Shown here piece after piece: positions 18,144-26,477 of a stretch of DNA of 64,000 nucleotides (position 1 is the first letter of the stretch; the number at the start of each line of letters is the position of its first letter). Location: positions 1-64,000 of the forward strand of contig JBGUJH010000141.1 of the NCBI GenBank assembly GCA_045113775.1, given 5' to 3'. This stretch comes from CAG-791 sp045113775 (GTDB lineage Bacteria > Bacillota > Clostridia > Lachnospirales > Lachnospiraceae). The position numbers and the translations under genes were made by a program. The notes beneath the pieces are model-generated. The model ran no database searches and was not told the DNA's origin. It worked only from the letters and a program-made list of their open reading frames with translations.

Positions 18144-18168
18144 TCAGGGCCCGCAGAGCGGGCCGCTG
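18144..18168 (-). repeat. Dispersed hairpin element, copy 2
   Basis: Between hom and lysC, 37 bases after the hom stop. Minus strand: CAGC, then perfect GGCCCGC-TCT-GCGGGCC, then CTGA. No T run follows, so it is unlikely to be a strong terminator. Confidence 0.8.
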
Positions 18169-18204
18169 AGCTTATGACCGTCTATTAGTAATACCAGAAT
18201 TTGC

Positions 18205-19422
18205 TTAATCCTGCAAGAGACGGATGCACTGTTTTATCGTTTTAAATGACTTCGAGGTCTGCGCGAACTCTCTCTCGGTCATCGCAGGCGTTACAAAGGC
18301 GGTTTCCCCCGCCGGAGCACCTTTGAACTTCACCTTGTCCGCGGCTTTAAAGGTATATGCGGCCACTGCCGCTTCGGAGTCATCTATTCTCACGAGATAC
18401 TGATAGGAATCTTCCATCGGATCCGAGAGTCCCATGACTTCATCGCTCCAGTTAAAGCCGATATTCCTGCCGATGTTCCTCGCGCACTCCATAACGTCTG
18501 AAACGACTGCGCTGGCCGTGGGGAACTTACCGGCTCCCCTTCCGTAGAACATCAGGTCGTCCACCATATTTCCGTGTACGAAAACTCCGTTGAAGACGTC
18601 CTGAACGCTGTGCAGCGGATGATCTTCCCTGACAAGGAAAGGTGCCGTGCGCACGCTGAGGCTGCCGTCCGGTGACTTTCTGCTTACCCCGAGGAGTTTG
18701 ATCGCCATTTTCATAGCGCGGGCATAACCGAAATCCGCCGTTGTGATGCGGGAAATGCCTTCACAGGGGATATCCTCGTAGCGGACGGTCTTTTCGCTGA
18801 TCAGAGAGGAAAGGATCGCGATCTTCCTGCAGGCGTCATGTCCTTCGACATCCGCCTCGGGATTCCTCTCCGCGTAGCCTTTCTGCTGAGCTTCCTTCAG
18901 AGCTTCTTCAAAGCTCAGGCCGGATCTTTCCATTCTGGTCAAAATATAGTTTGTAGTCCCGTTCAGAATACCGAACACTTCTGTGATATCTTCCTGGGTG
19001 AGGCATGCGTTAATCGGCCTGATCAGCGGAATACCGCCTCCTACGCTGGCTTCAAAGAGATAACTGCAGTTATTTGCTTTAGCCACCTGTAAAAGCTCGG
19101 GGCCGTGCGCAGCTACCAGCTCTTTGTTGGAGGTACAAACACTGATCCCCCGCTCAAGAGCTTTTTTGGTGAAGGTATACGCGGGCTCCTTGCCGCCCAT
19201 AGTCTCACAGATCACAGCGATCTCCTCATCGTCAAGAATATCCTGGTAGTCGTGTGTGACCCTGTCGTTATAGGGACTTCCGGGAAAATCGCGAAGGTCA
19301 AGTATATATTTGACATGGATTCCCTGCGGAAGAGTCTTCCTGATCACATCCTGGTTGCGGTCGATGAGCTCCACCACTCCGCTTCCGACTGTGCCGAATC
19401 CGAGAACTGCCATCTGTATCAT
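18205..19422 (-). CDS. hom: Homoserine dehydrogenase
   Basis: NAD(P)-dependent reduction of aspartate semialdehyde to homoserine, leading to threonine and methionine. It has 405 residues, with the dinucleotide fold GFGTVGSGV at the N-terminus and the catalytic region VGGGIPLIRPI. The C-terminal 70 residues look like a shortened ACT-type regulatory end. GGAG lies 9 bases before the ATG. It follows the PheB-like ACT protein gene and precedes lysC on the same strand; thrB and thrC are not in the window. Confidence 0.95.
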   Translation of the reverse strand: MIQMAVLGFGTVGSGVVELIDRNQDVIRKTLPQGIHVKYILDLRDFPGSPYNDRVTHDYQDILDDEEIAVICETMGGKEPAYTFTKKALERGISVCTSNKELVAAHGPELLQVAKANNCSYLFEASVGGGIPLIRPINACLTQEDITEVFGILNGTTNYILTRMERSGLSFEEALKEAQQKGYAERNPEADVEGHDACRKIAILSSLISEKTVRYEDIPCEGISRITTADFGYARAMKMAIKLLGVSRKSPDGSLSVRTAPFLVREDHPLHSVQDVFNGVFVHGNMVDDLMFYGRGAGKFPTASAVVSDVMECARNIGRNIGFNWSDEVMGLSDPMEDSYQYLVRIDDSEAAVAAYTFKAADKVKFKGAPAGETAFVTPAMTEREFAQTSKSFKTIKQCIRLLQD

Positions 19423-19508
19423 AACTAAAATCTCCTTTTGCAGTTTATATTTGATTCAGAGCGGAAAATCCCGTCTCTGCGCGCGGTCAGCAAAGCTTGA
19501 ATCCGCGC

Positions 19509-19961
19509 TTACCATGTCTTGTCTCTTCCCATGATCCTGATCTTCCTGACGCCGCCCAGGGCTTCGATCTTGCGGATCATCTGGCTGATATCTTCCGTAT
19601 TGTCCCTGATCTGGAGACTTATGCTGAGGTCAGCTACGCCGTTTATGGGAATACTCTGGTGGATCGTAAGTATATTGGCGTTGCAGCCCGATATGATCCC
19701 GAGAAGGCTGGCGAGGATGCCCGTCTCATCGTTGATCTCACAGAAGAGCGTAATGTTCATACCGGATATACTGTCATGGAACTCTTCGATATCATCTTTA
19801 AATTTATAATAGGAACTCCGGCTGATCCCGGCGAGTTCAGCCGCCTCGTTTACCGTTCTGACCTTCCCGGACGCCAGAAGCTGATTGGCACGCGCAACGC
19901 CTCTGAGCACTTCCGGAACTGCCCTTGCCCTTACAATATAATATTCAGTACTTTCGCTCAA
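19509..19961 (-). CDS. ACT domain protein, PheB-like (UPF0735)
   Basis: Protein of 150 residues. The N-terminal half holds a helix-turn-helix-like segment (TVNEAAELAGISRSSYYKFKD, read around residues 40-60). The C-terminal half is an ACT domain (NITLFCEINDETGILASLL onward), which normally binds an amino acid. This layout matches UPF0735/PheB proteins, which commonly sit before hom. It is therefore likely to be an amino-acid-sensing regulator of the threonine branch; direct function is not established. The start is TTG at 19961, supported by AGGAG 6 bases before it. Confidence 0.85.
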   Translation of the reverse strand: MSESTEYYIVRARAVPEVLRGVARANQLLASGKVRTVNEAAELAGISRSSYYKFKDDIEEFHDSISGMNITLFCEINDETGILASLLGIISGCNANILTIHQSIPINGVADLSISLQIRDNTEDISQMIRKIEALGGVRKIRIMGRDKTW

Positions 19962-20015
19962 AGTTCTCTCCTTTGTAAACGAAATTGCAATATAAAACCG
20001 ACGAAAAATATACTA

Positions 20016-22391
20016 TCACGCTTTATTCTTTATTGCAAGGACATTTGTTTTTCCGGAGCGGACATTTTCCCAAATCACACCGACAATAATAACTGCTGCC
20101 GTCAGCATGGAAATGATCGAGCAGACTTTGAGTCCCGCGGGAAAATATGTGAACTCGATGTTATGCTCCCCTGCCGGCACCGGGATCGCCATCAGTCCGC
20201 CGTCGACCTTCTCAATTACGACCTCTTCCCCGTCGACACGGGCCGTAAATCCGGGATCATAGGGAACCGAGAAAAATACCAGATTTTCCTTTTCGATGTC
20301 TGAAACTGCCCTGAATCCGCTTGTCGTAAATTCGAATTCACTGCATGCGCAGGCCGCTCTGTTCCGGCAGTGCCTGGCAAAATCCTCCTCGCTCATCACT
20401 TCTTCGCCGGCATGGTCGTCTTCCTGCATATACTTTCCGTATTTCGCGCACTGCTCTTCGGTAAGGATGATATCTTTGACCAGAAGCCGGTCAGTCATCT
20501 CACCCTTCTTCATCGCGCTGTAATCGTCATCCCTGATATAGCTGTCAAAGGTAAAGCCCATAGGGATGTAGTTGTTATTTTCAAAGATCCTGTAGCCGTT
20601 ATTGGCGTCGACCTGCTCATATCCGACAAGTCCGCCCTTATCCTCGATCGTCTCCGCCGGTTTTACAAGGGAATTCTCAATGTAATAGCGGGTAGAGAGA
20701 AGGGCCCTGGCACCGACTCTGTCGACCGGAAGCGTGGATTCTACAGACCTTATCATTCCGATCTTCCTGTAGAATGTAAAAATGGAAGGATTGACCGTGC
20801 TCTCAAAGCAGTGGATCGTGGGATACCCCCACACCATCTCATAGTTCGTGGAAGTGCCGTCCGTCTCGACTCTGAAGAAAGTCGACGTATCCCTCAGTTC
20901 AGGCCTTGTCTCGAGCATCTGCTTTCTCCACTTCACGCCGCCGGTCCTTGCGATCAGTGAATTTCCGTTATAGAGCACGGCGACATTTGTCACAAAGCAG
21001 CACAGGATCGTGGCGGCCAAAAATACAGGCTTTTTGAATCTGCGCAAAGGAGTGATGCCGGGCAGCGCCATAATGAGGAACAGAAGGATCAGAAGCTGCA
21101 CAGCCGTTGCCGCGATCTCGATGATCAGAAGGTCCATATTGTCGCAGATCGACATCCACTTCAGCCTGCCTTTGCTGAGCGTCGGAACGAAAGCAGACAG
21201 CATTATACATAATGTGATCAAAAAAGTGACCTTGGCGGCACTGACCAGCTCAGCCTTCCTGCCGGTTTGAATCACTCCGGCTGTCATGGCTGCCATGATC
21301 AGGATCGGCATGTAAAACCATCTGGCGTAGTAACTGTCGTTAAACGCGCTGAATACGGAGTTAAAGACGGGCACAAAGGCGATCACGCCGCATACGAAGA
21401 TCATGCGCTTCTTCCAGGATTTCCTGAATATCCTGCAATACGCGATCACGCCGGCCATGGAAAAGCAGGGAAGGTATGCCGCGAGCGAGCCGTTCTTGAC
21501 CTGTTCTCCGGAAAAGAGCGTGGGTTTGGCGATAATATCCGGCACCATGAACAGGGCTTTCACGATCGCCAGCGGCGTTTTTCCTTCTTCATAAGCAAAC
21601 AGCCCGTACCCGTTGATATAGTTATCAAGCCTGCTGTTCCCCGAGATCCCCGACACCGACTGCACCAGGAAAAAAGCGGCCAGAAGAAGTCCCAATGCGC
21701 CGCTTATGATCAAATGGAAAACTTCATTTGCTATTTTGCCGGGTTCCCTGGAAGGACAATATCTCACTATGTAGTAGATCAGAATGAATATGACCTGCCC
21801 GAAAAAGAAATAGTAGTTGATGATCGACATGACCGCCGTCATCAGAGTAAAGCCGGTCGTCCTGTGTTTCTGTACTGCGTTATCGAATGTCAAAAGATAG
21901 AGGGGGAAGAAGGCCGTCGCGTCGTGGAAATGCTGAAACACAATGTTGCAGGCCTGAAATCCCGAAAAAGTATACAGAAAGCTTCCGATCACAGCACGGA
22001 AATCACTGCGCACCTGTCTTCTGATCCACGCGTAAGAAGTGACCATCGCAGTTCCGTATCTCAGAGACATCACAAATGGGAGCAGATACGGTACACTACT
22101 CTCCTCAAACGGGATCGTGAGCCAAAAGAAAGGACTGCCCCAGAGATAGAAGGAAAGGCTTCCCCCCATACTGCTGCCGAGGTCTATGTACGGATTCCAG
22201 AAAAACTGACCGTTTCTCACCGCCCTGTGTGCGAGGATATAGAAAGGTACCTGCTGAACATTATAATCTCCGTAGTAGAAGAAAATCCCTCCGTGATATA
22301 TCAAAAATGGAAGGACCGCTGCCAGATACAGCAGCGCTCCTCCCACAAACAACATTATATACTGGAAAATACCCGATCGTTTCGTGTTCAA
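20016..22391 (-). CDS. YfhO family membrane protein
   Basis: Large polytopic protein of 791 residues. About a dozen hydrophobic segments fill residues 10-440, an extracellular domain of roughly 300 residues follows, and a last hydrophobic helix lies near 755-780. The FYLWGSPFFWLTIPF and GFQACNIVFQHFHDATAFFPLYL regions fit YfhO, a GT-C-like family implicated in glycosylating lipoteichoic acid or other surface polymers. The sugar and target here are unknown. The TTG start has AAGGA 8 bases before it. It follows yerC by 19 bases, so the two are co-transcribed. Confidence 0.85.
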   Translation of the reverse strand: MNTKRSGIFQYIMLFVGGALLYLAAVLPFLIYHGGIFFYYGDYNVQQVPFYILAHRAVRNGQFFWNPYIDLGSSMGGSLSFYLWGSPFFWLTIPFEESSVPYLLPFVMSLRYGTAMVTSYAWIRRQVRSDFRAVIGSFLYTFSGFQACNIVFQHFHDATAFFPLYLLTFDNAVQKHRTTGFTLMTAVMSIINYYFFFGQVIFILIYYIVRYCPSREPGKIANEVFHLIISGALGLLLAAFFLVQSVSGISGNSRLDNYINGYGLFAYEEGKTPLAIVKALFMVPDIIAKPTLFSGEQVKNGSLAAYLPCFSMAGVIAYCRIFRKSWKKRMIFVCGVIAFVPVFNSVFSAFNDSYYARWFYMPILIMAAMTAGVIQTGRKAELVSAAKVTFLITLCIMLSAFVPTLSKGRLKWMSICDNMDLLIIEIAATAVQLLILLFLIMALPGITPLRRFKKPVFLAATILCCFVTNVAVLYNGNSLIARTGGVKWRKQMLETRPELRDTSTFFRVETDGTSTNYEMVWGYPTIHCFESTVNPSIFTFYRKIGMIRSVESTLPVDRVGARALLSTRYYIENSLVKPAETIEDKGGLVGYEQVDANNGYRIFENNNYIPMGFTFDSYIRDDDYSAMKKGEMTDRLLVKDIILTEEQCAKYGKYMQEDDHAGEEVMSEEDFARHCRNRAACACSEFEFTTSGFRAVSDIEKENLVFFSVPYDPGFTARVDGEEVVIEKVDGGLMAIPVPAGEHNIEFTYFPAGLKVCSIISMLTAAVIIVGVIWENVRSGKTNVLAIKNKA

Positions 22392-22410
22392 AATACTGTT
22401 CCTTCCGTTG

Positions 22411-22749
22411 TCACTGCTCAGAATTGCCCTCTGCCTTCTTCTCGGATTCGATAAAATCCTTCATGCTGTTCATACGCGCGAAGACAAGCGCATAACCGTC
22501 ATCCCCGTAATTCAAAGAACGGTTTACCCTGCTGATCGTAGCTGTAGAAGCTCCGGTCTTCTCAGCGATCTTGAGATAGGTATCATGCCTGCGCAGCATT
22601 GTAGCTACTTCGAACCTCTGAGAAAGAGAAAGAAGCTCGTTTACTGTGCATAGATCCTCGAAAAAGCTGTAACACTCCTCTTTGTTCTCCAGTGTCAGTA
22701 TTGCTTCAAACAGACTATCAACAGCTTCCGTCCTTATCTTTTTGTTCAT
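22411..22749 (-). CDS. YerC/YecD family TrpR-related regulator
   Basis: Small helical DNA-binding protein of 112 residues. The segment ELLSLSQRFEVATML, then YLKIAEKTGASTATISRVNRSL, is the TrpR-like helix-turn-helix of the YerC/YecD family. Family members are widespread in Firmicutes and mostly uncharacterised. The start is ATG 22749, with AAGGAG 10 bases before it. It lies upstream of yfhO in the same operon under the promoter at 22795. Whether it controls tryptophan genes or yfhO cannot be told. Confidence 0.88.
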   Translation of the reverse strand: MNKKIRTEAVDSLFEAILTLENKEECYSFFEDLCTVNELLSLSQRFEVATMLRRHDTYLKIAEKTGASTATISRVNRSLNYGDDGYALVFARMNSMKDFIESEKKAEGNSEQ

Positions 22750-22794
22750 TCCCTTACCACTCCTTATGCTCAAGTAATAACAACCTGCTATAAT

Positions 22795-22823
22795 ATTTTA
22801 GCATTGTAAAGTTTTAAAGTAAA
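22795..22823 (-). promoter_or_regulatory. Promoter for yerC-yfhO
   Basis: TTTACT, 17 bases, TAAAAT on the minus strand, with a TGC extension before the -10, 46 bases upstream of the yerC start. Confidence 0.6.
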
Positions 22824-22890
22824 GTCAAAGAGAGAGTAATTGATGGTCTGTAACATCCGTTAGCAGGATTTCGTTTATCTATTTTGTCCC

Positions 22891-22919
22891 TTTACTTTTA
22901 AGTACTACTGTGATATTTT
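22891..22919 (+). promoter_or_regulatory. Promoter for the cold shock gene
   Basis: TTTACT, 17 bases, TATTTT with a TGA extension. It would give a leader of about 75 nt before the cold shock gene, AT-rich and long enough for the temperature-responsive folding common in csp leaders. Confidence 0.55.
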
Positions 22920-22999
22920 ATTAATGTTGCACAAATTGTTTTAATTTTCACAAACATCAGTGCTCGTAACAGTCACATATTTATTTCGGAGGTATTTAC

Positions 23000-23200
23000 A
23001 TGAGCAAGGGTATTGTCAGAAGATTCAACAACCAGCGTGGTTTTGGCTTCATCAGCGATTCAGAAGGAAACGATGTATTCGTACACTATACAGGAATAAA
23101 CGGAGAAGGTTTCAAATCCCTTGAAGAGGGCCAGGAAGTCGAGTTCGACATCATCCAGAGCGAGAAAGGCCCCCAGGCCGTCAACGTGACGAAGCTGTAA
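23000..23200 (+). CDS. Cold shock protein, CspA family
   Basis: Single-domain nucleic-acid-binding protein of 66 residues, the normal length. RNP1 is RGFGFI at 13-18 and RNP2 is VFVHY at 26-30. The aromatic residues that stack on RNA (F9, F15, F17, F27, H29) are all present. It acts as an RNA chaperone in the cytoplasm. The start has GGAGG 8 bases upstream. Monocistronic, with its own promoter and terminator, divergent from yerC-yfhO. Confidence 0.96.
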   Translation: MSKGIVRRFNNQRGFGFISDSEGNDVFVHYTGINGEGFKSLEEGQEVEFDIIQSEKGPQAVNVTKL

Positions 23201-23250
23201 GAACTGTGGGCCCGAACCGGGGCCGGCTTAAAAAAATCTTTTAAAAACAA

Positions 23251-23296
23251 AATCTGCATGAGCAAGCAAGCATTTACCTGCTCATGCAGATTTTTT
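23251..23296. terminator. Bidirectional terminator between the cold shock gene and hisA
   Basis: A 14-bp stem (AATCTGCATGAGCA with TGCTCATGCAGATT) with T6 on the plus side and TTTTGTTTTT on the minus side. It serves both convergent genes. Confidence 0.9.
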
Positions 23297-23298
23297 CG

Positions 23299-24102
23299 TC
23301 ATATCTCTTCAGCCTTCACCACGAGATCCTCCAGTGACAGATCTCCGCCAAACAGCGTGAGCGCGCTTCCCACTGTCACATCCATGGCTCCTCCTGACAG
23401 TTTCCCGATCAGTTCCAAATCTTCGTGCGAATGGACGCCTCCCGCATATGTGACAGGAAACCCGGACTGCTTCTGCCAGCTTCCGAGAACAGCTACGAGG
23501 TCCTTTTCTATCCCGGAGCGCTTTCCCTCTGCGTCTGCCGCGTGGATCAGAAATTCATCGCAGCACTCTGACAGCATATCCAGGCATTCAGCCCCGATCT
23601 CAAGATTTGTAAATTTCTGCCAGCGGTCAGTGACTACCATATATCTTCCGTCCGCCGTCCTGCGGCAGCTCAGGTCCAGTACCAGTCTCTCGCGCCCGAC
23701 AGCGCCCGTCATCGACGAGAGCGCGTCCGGATCAAGGGCACCGCCGCGGAAGACATAGGATGTAACGATCACATGGGAGGCGCCGGCATCAAGGAAAGAT
23801 CCCGCCGTTTCCGGTGTGATCCCTCCCCCTATCTGCATTCCTCCCGGAAATGCCTGCAGAGCTCCCCACGCCTGTTTGAGGTCTTCCTTGTAGGCCTCTT
23901 CTTTTGCGGAATTGAGAAGGATTATATGTCCGCCCCTCAGTCCCATTTCCCTGTAGATCGACGCGTAATGCGCGGCGTCTGCATCAGCCACAAAATTTTC
24001 CAGGGCAGTCCCCTCTTTCCGGTCCTTCGAATCCCGCAGCGAACTGCCTACAATCTGTTTGACGCGTCCGTTATGTATGTCAATACATGGTCTGATCCGC
24101 AT
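23299..24102 (-). CDS. hisA: Eukaryotic-type HisA (ProFAR isomerase)
   Basis: TIM-barrel isomerase of histidine biosynthesis that converts ProFAR to PRFAR. It has 267 residues. The sequence follows the fungal HIS6 pattern and not the usual bacterial HisA: CIDIHNGRVKQIVG at the start, HVIVTSYVFRGG, VLDLSCRRTADGRYMVVTDRWQ split over two strands, DEFLIHAADAEG, and FPVTYAGGV near the end. This type is known in some Clostridia. No other his gene is nearby; it is the last gene after dapB. The ATG at 24102 has GGGGGAG just upstream. Confidence in enzyme type is high from these motifs. Confidence 0.88.
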   Translation of the reverse strand: MRIRPCIDIHNGRVKQIVGSSLRDSKDRKEGTALENFVADADAAHYASIYREMGLRGGHIILLNSAKEEAYKEDLKQAWGALQAFPGGMQIGGGITPETAGSFLDAGASHVIVTSYVFRGGALDPDALSSMTGAVGRERLVLDLSCRRTADGRYMVVTDRWQKFTNLEIGAECLDMLSECCDEFLIHAADAEGKRSGIEKDLVAVLGSWQKQSGFPVTYAGGVHSHEDLELIGKLSGGAMDVTVGSALTLFGGDLSLEDLVVKAEEI

Positions 24103-24121
24103 AATCTCCCCCTGACAAGAC

Positions 24122-24146
24122 AAGGGACCGCCGGCAGCGGTCCCTT
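24122..24146 (-). terminator. Hairpin between dapB and hisA
   Basis: A 10-bp perfect stem (AAGGGACCGC / GCGGTCCCTT, loop of five), with only a mixed TTGTCTTGTC tail on the minus strand. Probably a partial terminator or processing site, 15 bases after the dapB stop. Confidence 0.6.
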
Positions 24147-24161
24147 AAGTTGCATTTCTGA

Positions 24162-24914
24162 TTATCTGAGCACATCGCTCATGGTGTAGAAACCGGATTT
24201 TTTGCCGGCAAGGAATTTGGCGGCTTCAACGGCGCCCTTCCCGAATACTGCGCGGCTGTATGCCCTGTGGGAGAAAGTGATCACTTCATCCTGTCCGGCG
24301 AAGATCACGTCGTGGTCGCCCACAATTGTGCCTCCGCGTACAGCGCTGATCCCGATCTCCTTGACGGGCCTCTTCTGCCTGCGGACTGTCCTGTCATAGA
24401 CATACTCATATTCGTTCCCGAGAGCCGCGTTGGCTGCGTCTGCCAGTGCAAGGGCCGTTCCGCTGGGAGCGTCAACTTTCGTATTGTGGTGCTTCTCGAC
24501 GATCTCGATATCAAAACCCGCCGCCGCAAGCTTGGGAGCCGCTTCGGCGATCATAGCCTCGAGCAGGTTGATGCCGACAGACATATTGGCTGACTTGAGG
24601 ATCGCTGTCTTTTTCGATGCCTCTTCGAGGGCCTTCATCTGCTCCTCGGAAAGTCCCGTAGTGCAGACTACTGCCGGGATCTGTTTGCGCACGCTGTACT
24701 CGAGGAGTCCGTCGATCGCGGAAGAGTTGGAGAAGTCGATGATGACGTCTCCCTCCGGGCACTCTTCGAGAGTCCTGTAGACCGGATATCCTGCGTAAGC
24801 GTCTCCAAAAGCGTCGACGCCCGCCGCGATCTCAATATTTTCGTCTTTCTCACAGATTTCCGTGATGATGCGGCCCATGCGTCCGCAGCAGCCGTGAAGG
24901 ATTGCTTTGATCAT
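24162..24914 (-). CDS. dapB: 4-hydroxy-tetrahydrodipicolinate reductase
   Basis: NAD(P)H-dependent second step of the lysine/diaminopimelate branch, 250 residues. N-terminal Rossmann motif HGCCGRMGR and the catalytic signature EKHHNTKVDAPSGTA, in which the histidine pair and lysine act on the substrate. It lies 19 bases after dapA. The product feeds peptidoglycan and lysine, continuing from lysC at 17 kb. Cytoplasmic tetramer in the family. Confidence 0.96.
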   Translation of the reverse strand: MIKAILHGCCGRMGRIITEICEKDENIEIAAGVDAFGDAYAGYPVYRTLEECPEGDVIIDFSNSSAIDGLLEYSVRKQIPAVVCTTGLSEEQMKALEEASKKTAILKSANMSVGINLLEAMIAEAAPKLAAAGFDIEIVEKHHNTKVDAPSGTALALADAANAALGNEYEYVYDRTVRRQKRPVKEIGISAVRGGTIVGDHDVIFAGQDEVITFSHRAYSRAVFGKGAVEAAKFLAGKKSGFYTMSDVLR

Positions 24915-24933
24915 ATCAGTGTTACCCCCGTAT

Positions 24934-25824
24934 TCAGATCAGGCCGAAATTCTGCATCGCCTTGCGCAGTCTCTCAGTATTGGCAGGAGTCATCTCCGTC
25001 AGAGGCATGCGGAGCGGGCCTGCGTTCTGTCCGAGAAGATCGACCGCTTTCTTGACAGGGATCGGGTTGACTTCGCAGAACAGCGCTTCAAAGAGCTCGT
25101 GGGTATCCATCTGCAGTCTTGCAGCGCCCTTGACGTCGCCGTCAAAGAATTTCTGACACAGGTCATGCATAGCCTTGGGAGCCACGTTGGCCACGACGGA
25201 GATCACGCCGATTCCGCCCATGGAGAGGAGCGGCACGACCTGGTCGTCATTGCCGGAATAGAGGTCAATATTGCCGTCGCACAGCGTCATCAGCTTGACG
25301 ATCTGGCTGATATCACCGCTGGCTTCCTTGATGCCCACAATATTGGGGACATCTTTCACAAGTCTGGCCACAGTCTGCGGGAGAACATTTCCGCCGGTGC
25401 GGCTGGGCACATTGTAGAGGATGACGGGAGTTCCGTTCACTTCGTCCGCGACCATCTTGAAGTGCTTATAAACGCCTTCCTGGGTTCCCTTGTTGTAGTA
25501 GGGGGAGATCAGGAGCAGCCCGTCTGCTCCATAACCTGCAACTTCCTTGGAAAGGTCGATCGCTGTCCGTGTTCTGTTGGAGCCGGTTCCTGCAACAACG
25601 GGAACTCTTCCCTTTACATGTTCGATGCAGAACTTGCAGACATCCAGATGTTCCTGCTCGGACATAGTAGCCGCTTCACCCGTAGAACCGCAGACTACGA
25701 TCGCGTCTGTTCCGTTGTCGATCTGATAGTCAATGATATCGGCAAAAGCCTCATAGTTGACCGATTCATCCGCCTCTTTGAAGGGCGTAACAATTGCTAC
25801 CGCAGATCCTTTAAAAACTGCCAT
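24934..25824 (-). CDS. dapA: 4-hydroxy-tetrahydrodipicolinate synthase
   Basis: Condenses pyruvate with aspartate semialdehyde. TIM-barrel lyase of 296 residues. The Schiff-base lysine lies in GIKEASGD, the tyrosine in LYNVPSRTG, and the early GSTGEAATMS motif is present. The start is ATG 25824, with GGAGG 5 bases before it, in preference to a codon 4 residues upstream. It is followed directly by dapB and preceded by a CobO-like gene 36 bases upstream. Confidence 0.97.
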   Translation of the reverse strand: MAVFKGSAVAIVTPFKEADESVNYEAFADIIDYQIDNGTDAIVVCGSTGEAATMSEQEHLDVCKFCIEHVKGRVPVVAGTGSNRTRTAIDLSKEVAGYGADGLLLISPYYNKGTQEGVYKHFKMVADEVNGTPVILYNVPSRTGGNVLPQTVARLVKDVPNIVGIKEASGDISQIVKLMTLCDGNIDLYSGNDDQVVPLLSMGGIGVISVVANVAPKAMHDLCQKFFDGDVKGAARLQMDTHELFEALFCEVNPIPVKKAVDLLGQNAGPLRMPLTEMTPANTERLRKAMQNFGLI

Positions 25825-25860
25825 ATTTACCTCCATCCTACTTTTCTGTGCACAGTGCGG

Positions 25861-26355
25861 TCAGAAATTTCTGAACTGCATGTTGCCGATCTCGGAGATC
25901 TTGTCGGCAAACTTGCAGACTTCCACATTCATCTCGCTTCCTGTGATTATTATGTCTGTATCGACCCTTGATTCCACCAGTTCCTTGAGATCATCCACCG
26001 ATATGATGTTCTTGTTCACTACTTCCAGAACTTCATCAAGGATAAGAAGATTGCACTCTCCTGTAGCCAGGACCTTTCTCGCGAAATTGAGGCCGTTCTT
26101 AATATTGACGGCTGCCTCTTCCTGTTCTTCCGGAGTCCTGTCGTTATAGTCGATCTCCGATTTTTCGAACCGGAAGATCTTGATCTCCGGCTCCAGCCTT
26201 TTAGTGAACTGACTGTCTGTGATCCCTTTGCCTTTCAGAAACTGAATAATGACGATACGGTCATTATCCGACGCGCGCTTCATGGCGATACCGAGCGCCG
26301 CGGCAGACTTTCCGTAACCATCCCCCATAAAGATCATAACTTTTCCTAATGCCAT
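25861..26355 (-). CDS. CobO/BtuR-like corrinoid adenosyltransferase family protein
   Basis: P-loop protein of 164 residues that resembles cob(I)yrinic acid a,c-diamide adenosyltransferases: MIFMGDGYGKSAAALGIAMKR at the N-terminus, IIQFLKGKG, then ILDEVLEVVNKNII, the usual order. The P-loop is atypical: GDGYGKS where the family usually has a GKGKT-like loop. No cobalamin gene is nearby; it heads a dapA-dapB operon. It may be a true adenosyltransferase for imported corrinoids or a diverged ATPase. The ATG 26355 has only a weak GGGG site, but an upstream GTG has none. Confidence 0.78.
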   Translation of the reverse strand: MALGKVMIFMGDGYGKSAAALGIAMKRASDNDRIVIIQFLKGKGITDSQFTKRLEPEIKIFRFEKSEIDYNDRTPEEQEEAAVNIKNGLNFARKVLATGECNLLILDEVLEVVNKNIISVDDLKELVESRVDTDIIITGSEMNVEVCKFADKISEIGNMQFRNF

Positions 26356-26403
26356 AACGAAACCCCATTCGTTTCTAAACACAAAAACAATGACATCCCT
26401 ATC

Positions 26404-26432
26404 AACATAGCACTTTTTGCTATATCTGTAAA
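26404..26432 (-). promoter_or_regulatory. Promoter for the cobO-like-dapA-dapB operon
   Basis: TTTACA, 17 bases, TATGTT on the minus strand with a TGC extension, 49 bases before the cobO-like start and downstream of argS. Confidence 0.6.
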
Positions 26433-26477
26433 TCAGGGAATCCTTTTTCGCTCAAATACATTACCGCATTAAAGTGT

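Noticed and set aside
18089..18204. Lysine riboswitch before lysC
   Set aside because: The spacer is far too short for the lysine aptamer and holds only the repeat element, the mini-ORF and a small hairpin.
21267..22454. A 395-codon plus-strand frame opposite yfhO
   Set aside because: Composition is rich in His and Arg with no domain; it is the shadow of the yfhO codons.
25861..25874. 14-bp palindrome TCAGAAATTTCTGA at the end of the CobO-like gene
   Set aside because: It lies within the last codons and stop of the gene with no promoter nearby; probably chance.
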